Source: a bacterium
GTDB lineage: Bacteria; AUK180
NCBI GenBank assembly: GCA_021162505.1
Contig: JAGGYO010000308.1
Location: 1 to 14,152, forward strand
Direction of reading: 5' to 3'
Length of the DNA: 14,152 bases
The stretch's first letter is position 1, and every line of letters begins with the position of its first letter. A program made the position numbers and the translations under genes. Below are positions 13,600 to 14,152 of this stretch, piece after piece. The notes under the pieces are model-generated. The model was not told the DNA's origin, made no database searches, and saw nothing but the letters and a program-made list of their open reading frames with translations.

Positions 13600-14152
13600 A
13601 AAGAATATTATTTTTTGCTTTAATTATTTTTACATTTTTCCAGATAAAAGCTGTTTCGGAAGATATTTTAATTATTCCAGAATATGTATTGAGTAAATAT
13701 GAATATGTTCCTTATGAAAGATTTCCAAAAATATTGTGGGATGAATGGGAAGTTAGTAGTTTTTTCCCAAGAGAATCTTTTTCAAAAAAATATTTTGTTA
13801 AAGTAAATAATAGTATTCTATTAGAGAAATATTTTGGGGTACAAATAATAAAGTTTAAGAAAAAAGAATTAGCAGAATATACAATAAAAAATTACGAATA
13901 TTTATCAGAAACATATATGTATCCCCCTTTAAAGGGTACAGTATCTGGTAAAAAAATAGGTGATATTTGTTATAGACAAGTAAGTGATATGGGAGGGGAT
14001 CTTGATAATATGAAGCCAGGTCCAAATGAAAGTTTAATGGAAGAAAAATACAGAATGGGAAATGTAGTAGCAGGAAGGCAATTTTGTGTAATAAAGGGAA
14101 CATATTTATTTAATTTCTGGAATTCATTAAATTATATTAAAAAAAATGGTGT
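13596..14152 (+). CDS. Secreted protein of unknown family, 3' end beyond the window
   Basis: At least 185 residues, still open at the window end. It starts in an ATGA overlap with the preceding frame, after AGGGGGAGAG. Signal peptide MKRILFFALIIFTFFQIKAVSED. The mature part is rich in Y, K, I and E and includes KYEYVPYERFPKILWDEWE, which slightly resembles YEYVPKVITEGKW in the gene at 1553, and a later cysteine-containing GDICYRQVSDMGGDL segment with AGRQFCVIKGTYLFNFWNSL. I do not recognise a known domain. Both cysteines are in the visible second half and could form a disulfide. The A-rich codon use matches the accessory genes at the other end of the window, not the central block. Confidence 0.6.
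   Translation, partial: MKRILFFALIIFTFFQIKAVSEDILIIPEYVLSKYEYVPYERFPKILWDEWEVSSFFPRESFSKKYFVKVNNSILLEKYFGVQIIKFKKKELAEYTIKNYEYLSETYMYPPLKGTVSGKKIGDICYRQVSDMGGDLDNMKPGPNESLMEEKYRMGNVVAGRQFCVIKGTYLFNFWNSLNYIKKNG

Noticed and set aside
13855..14103. Minus-strand open frame of 82 codons
   Set aside because: Opposite the signal-peptide gene from 13596, which has a ribosome binding site and coupled start; the minus frame reflects AT-rich sequence.

Overview
The window is AT-rich bacterial DNA. Almost every gene is on the + strand and most of them overlap or abut. I cannot name the species. The lipoprotein signal with Asn before the cysteine, the 17-bp-spaced TTGACT/TATAAT promoters with very short or absent leaders, and the mix of FHA, PASTA and class A PBP genes fit an uncultured or little-studied AT-rich bacterium. 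The relaxed lipobox resembles that of spirochaetes, but this is weak evidence. No rRNA, tRNA, CRISPR array or transposase gene was seen.

Layout. (1) Bases 1-2312 are an accessory region. It holds a DUF4143-type AAA ATPase with its own promoter, then a short secreted beta-propeller gene flanked on both sides by what look like decayed pieces of tandem relatives. (2) Bases 2287-9561 are an envelope-growth block: a cytoplasmic FHA protein, a membrane-anchored three-PASTA protein, a complete class A penicillin-binding protein (PBP1A), a secreted TPR protein and a beta-propeller lipoprotein. The FHA and PASTA genes each have a near-consensus promoter whose predicted first transcribed base is the A of the ATG, so both look leaderless. 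The rest of the block is joined by 1-13 base overlaps. (3) Bases 9566-12882 are a surface-polysaccharide block: a GT4 glycosyltransferase, a polyprenyl-phosphate sugar-1-phosphate transferase of the MraY/WecA family, and an FAD oxidoreductase related to UDP-galactopyranose mutase/protoporphyrinogen oxidase that seems shortened at its C-terminus. (4) Bases 12883-13363 are non-coding and packed with short palindromic and CTGGCT-type repeats. (5) From 13364 a consensus promoter drives a frameshifted propeller-family fragment coupled by an ATGA overlap to an unidentified secreted protein that runs off the end.

How the genes fit together (inference): the FHA domain would bind a phosphothreonine protein, PASTA repeats would sense peptidoglycan outside the membrane, and PBP1A would build peptidoglycan, with TPR and propeller proteins as envelope scaffolds. 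PASTA and FHA modules are usually linked through a Ser/Thr kinase, and none is encoded here, so the kinase would have to be elsewhere. The polysaccharide genes continue the envelope theme and are probably co-transcribed.
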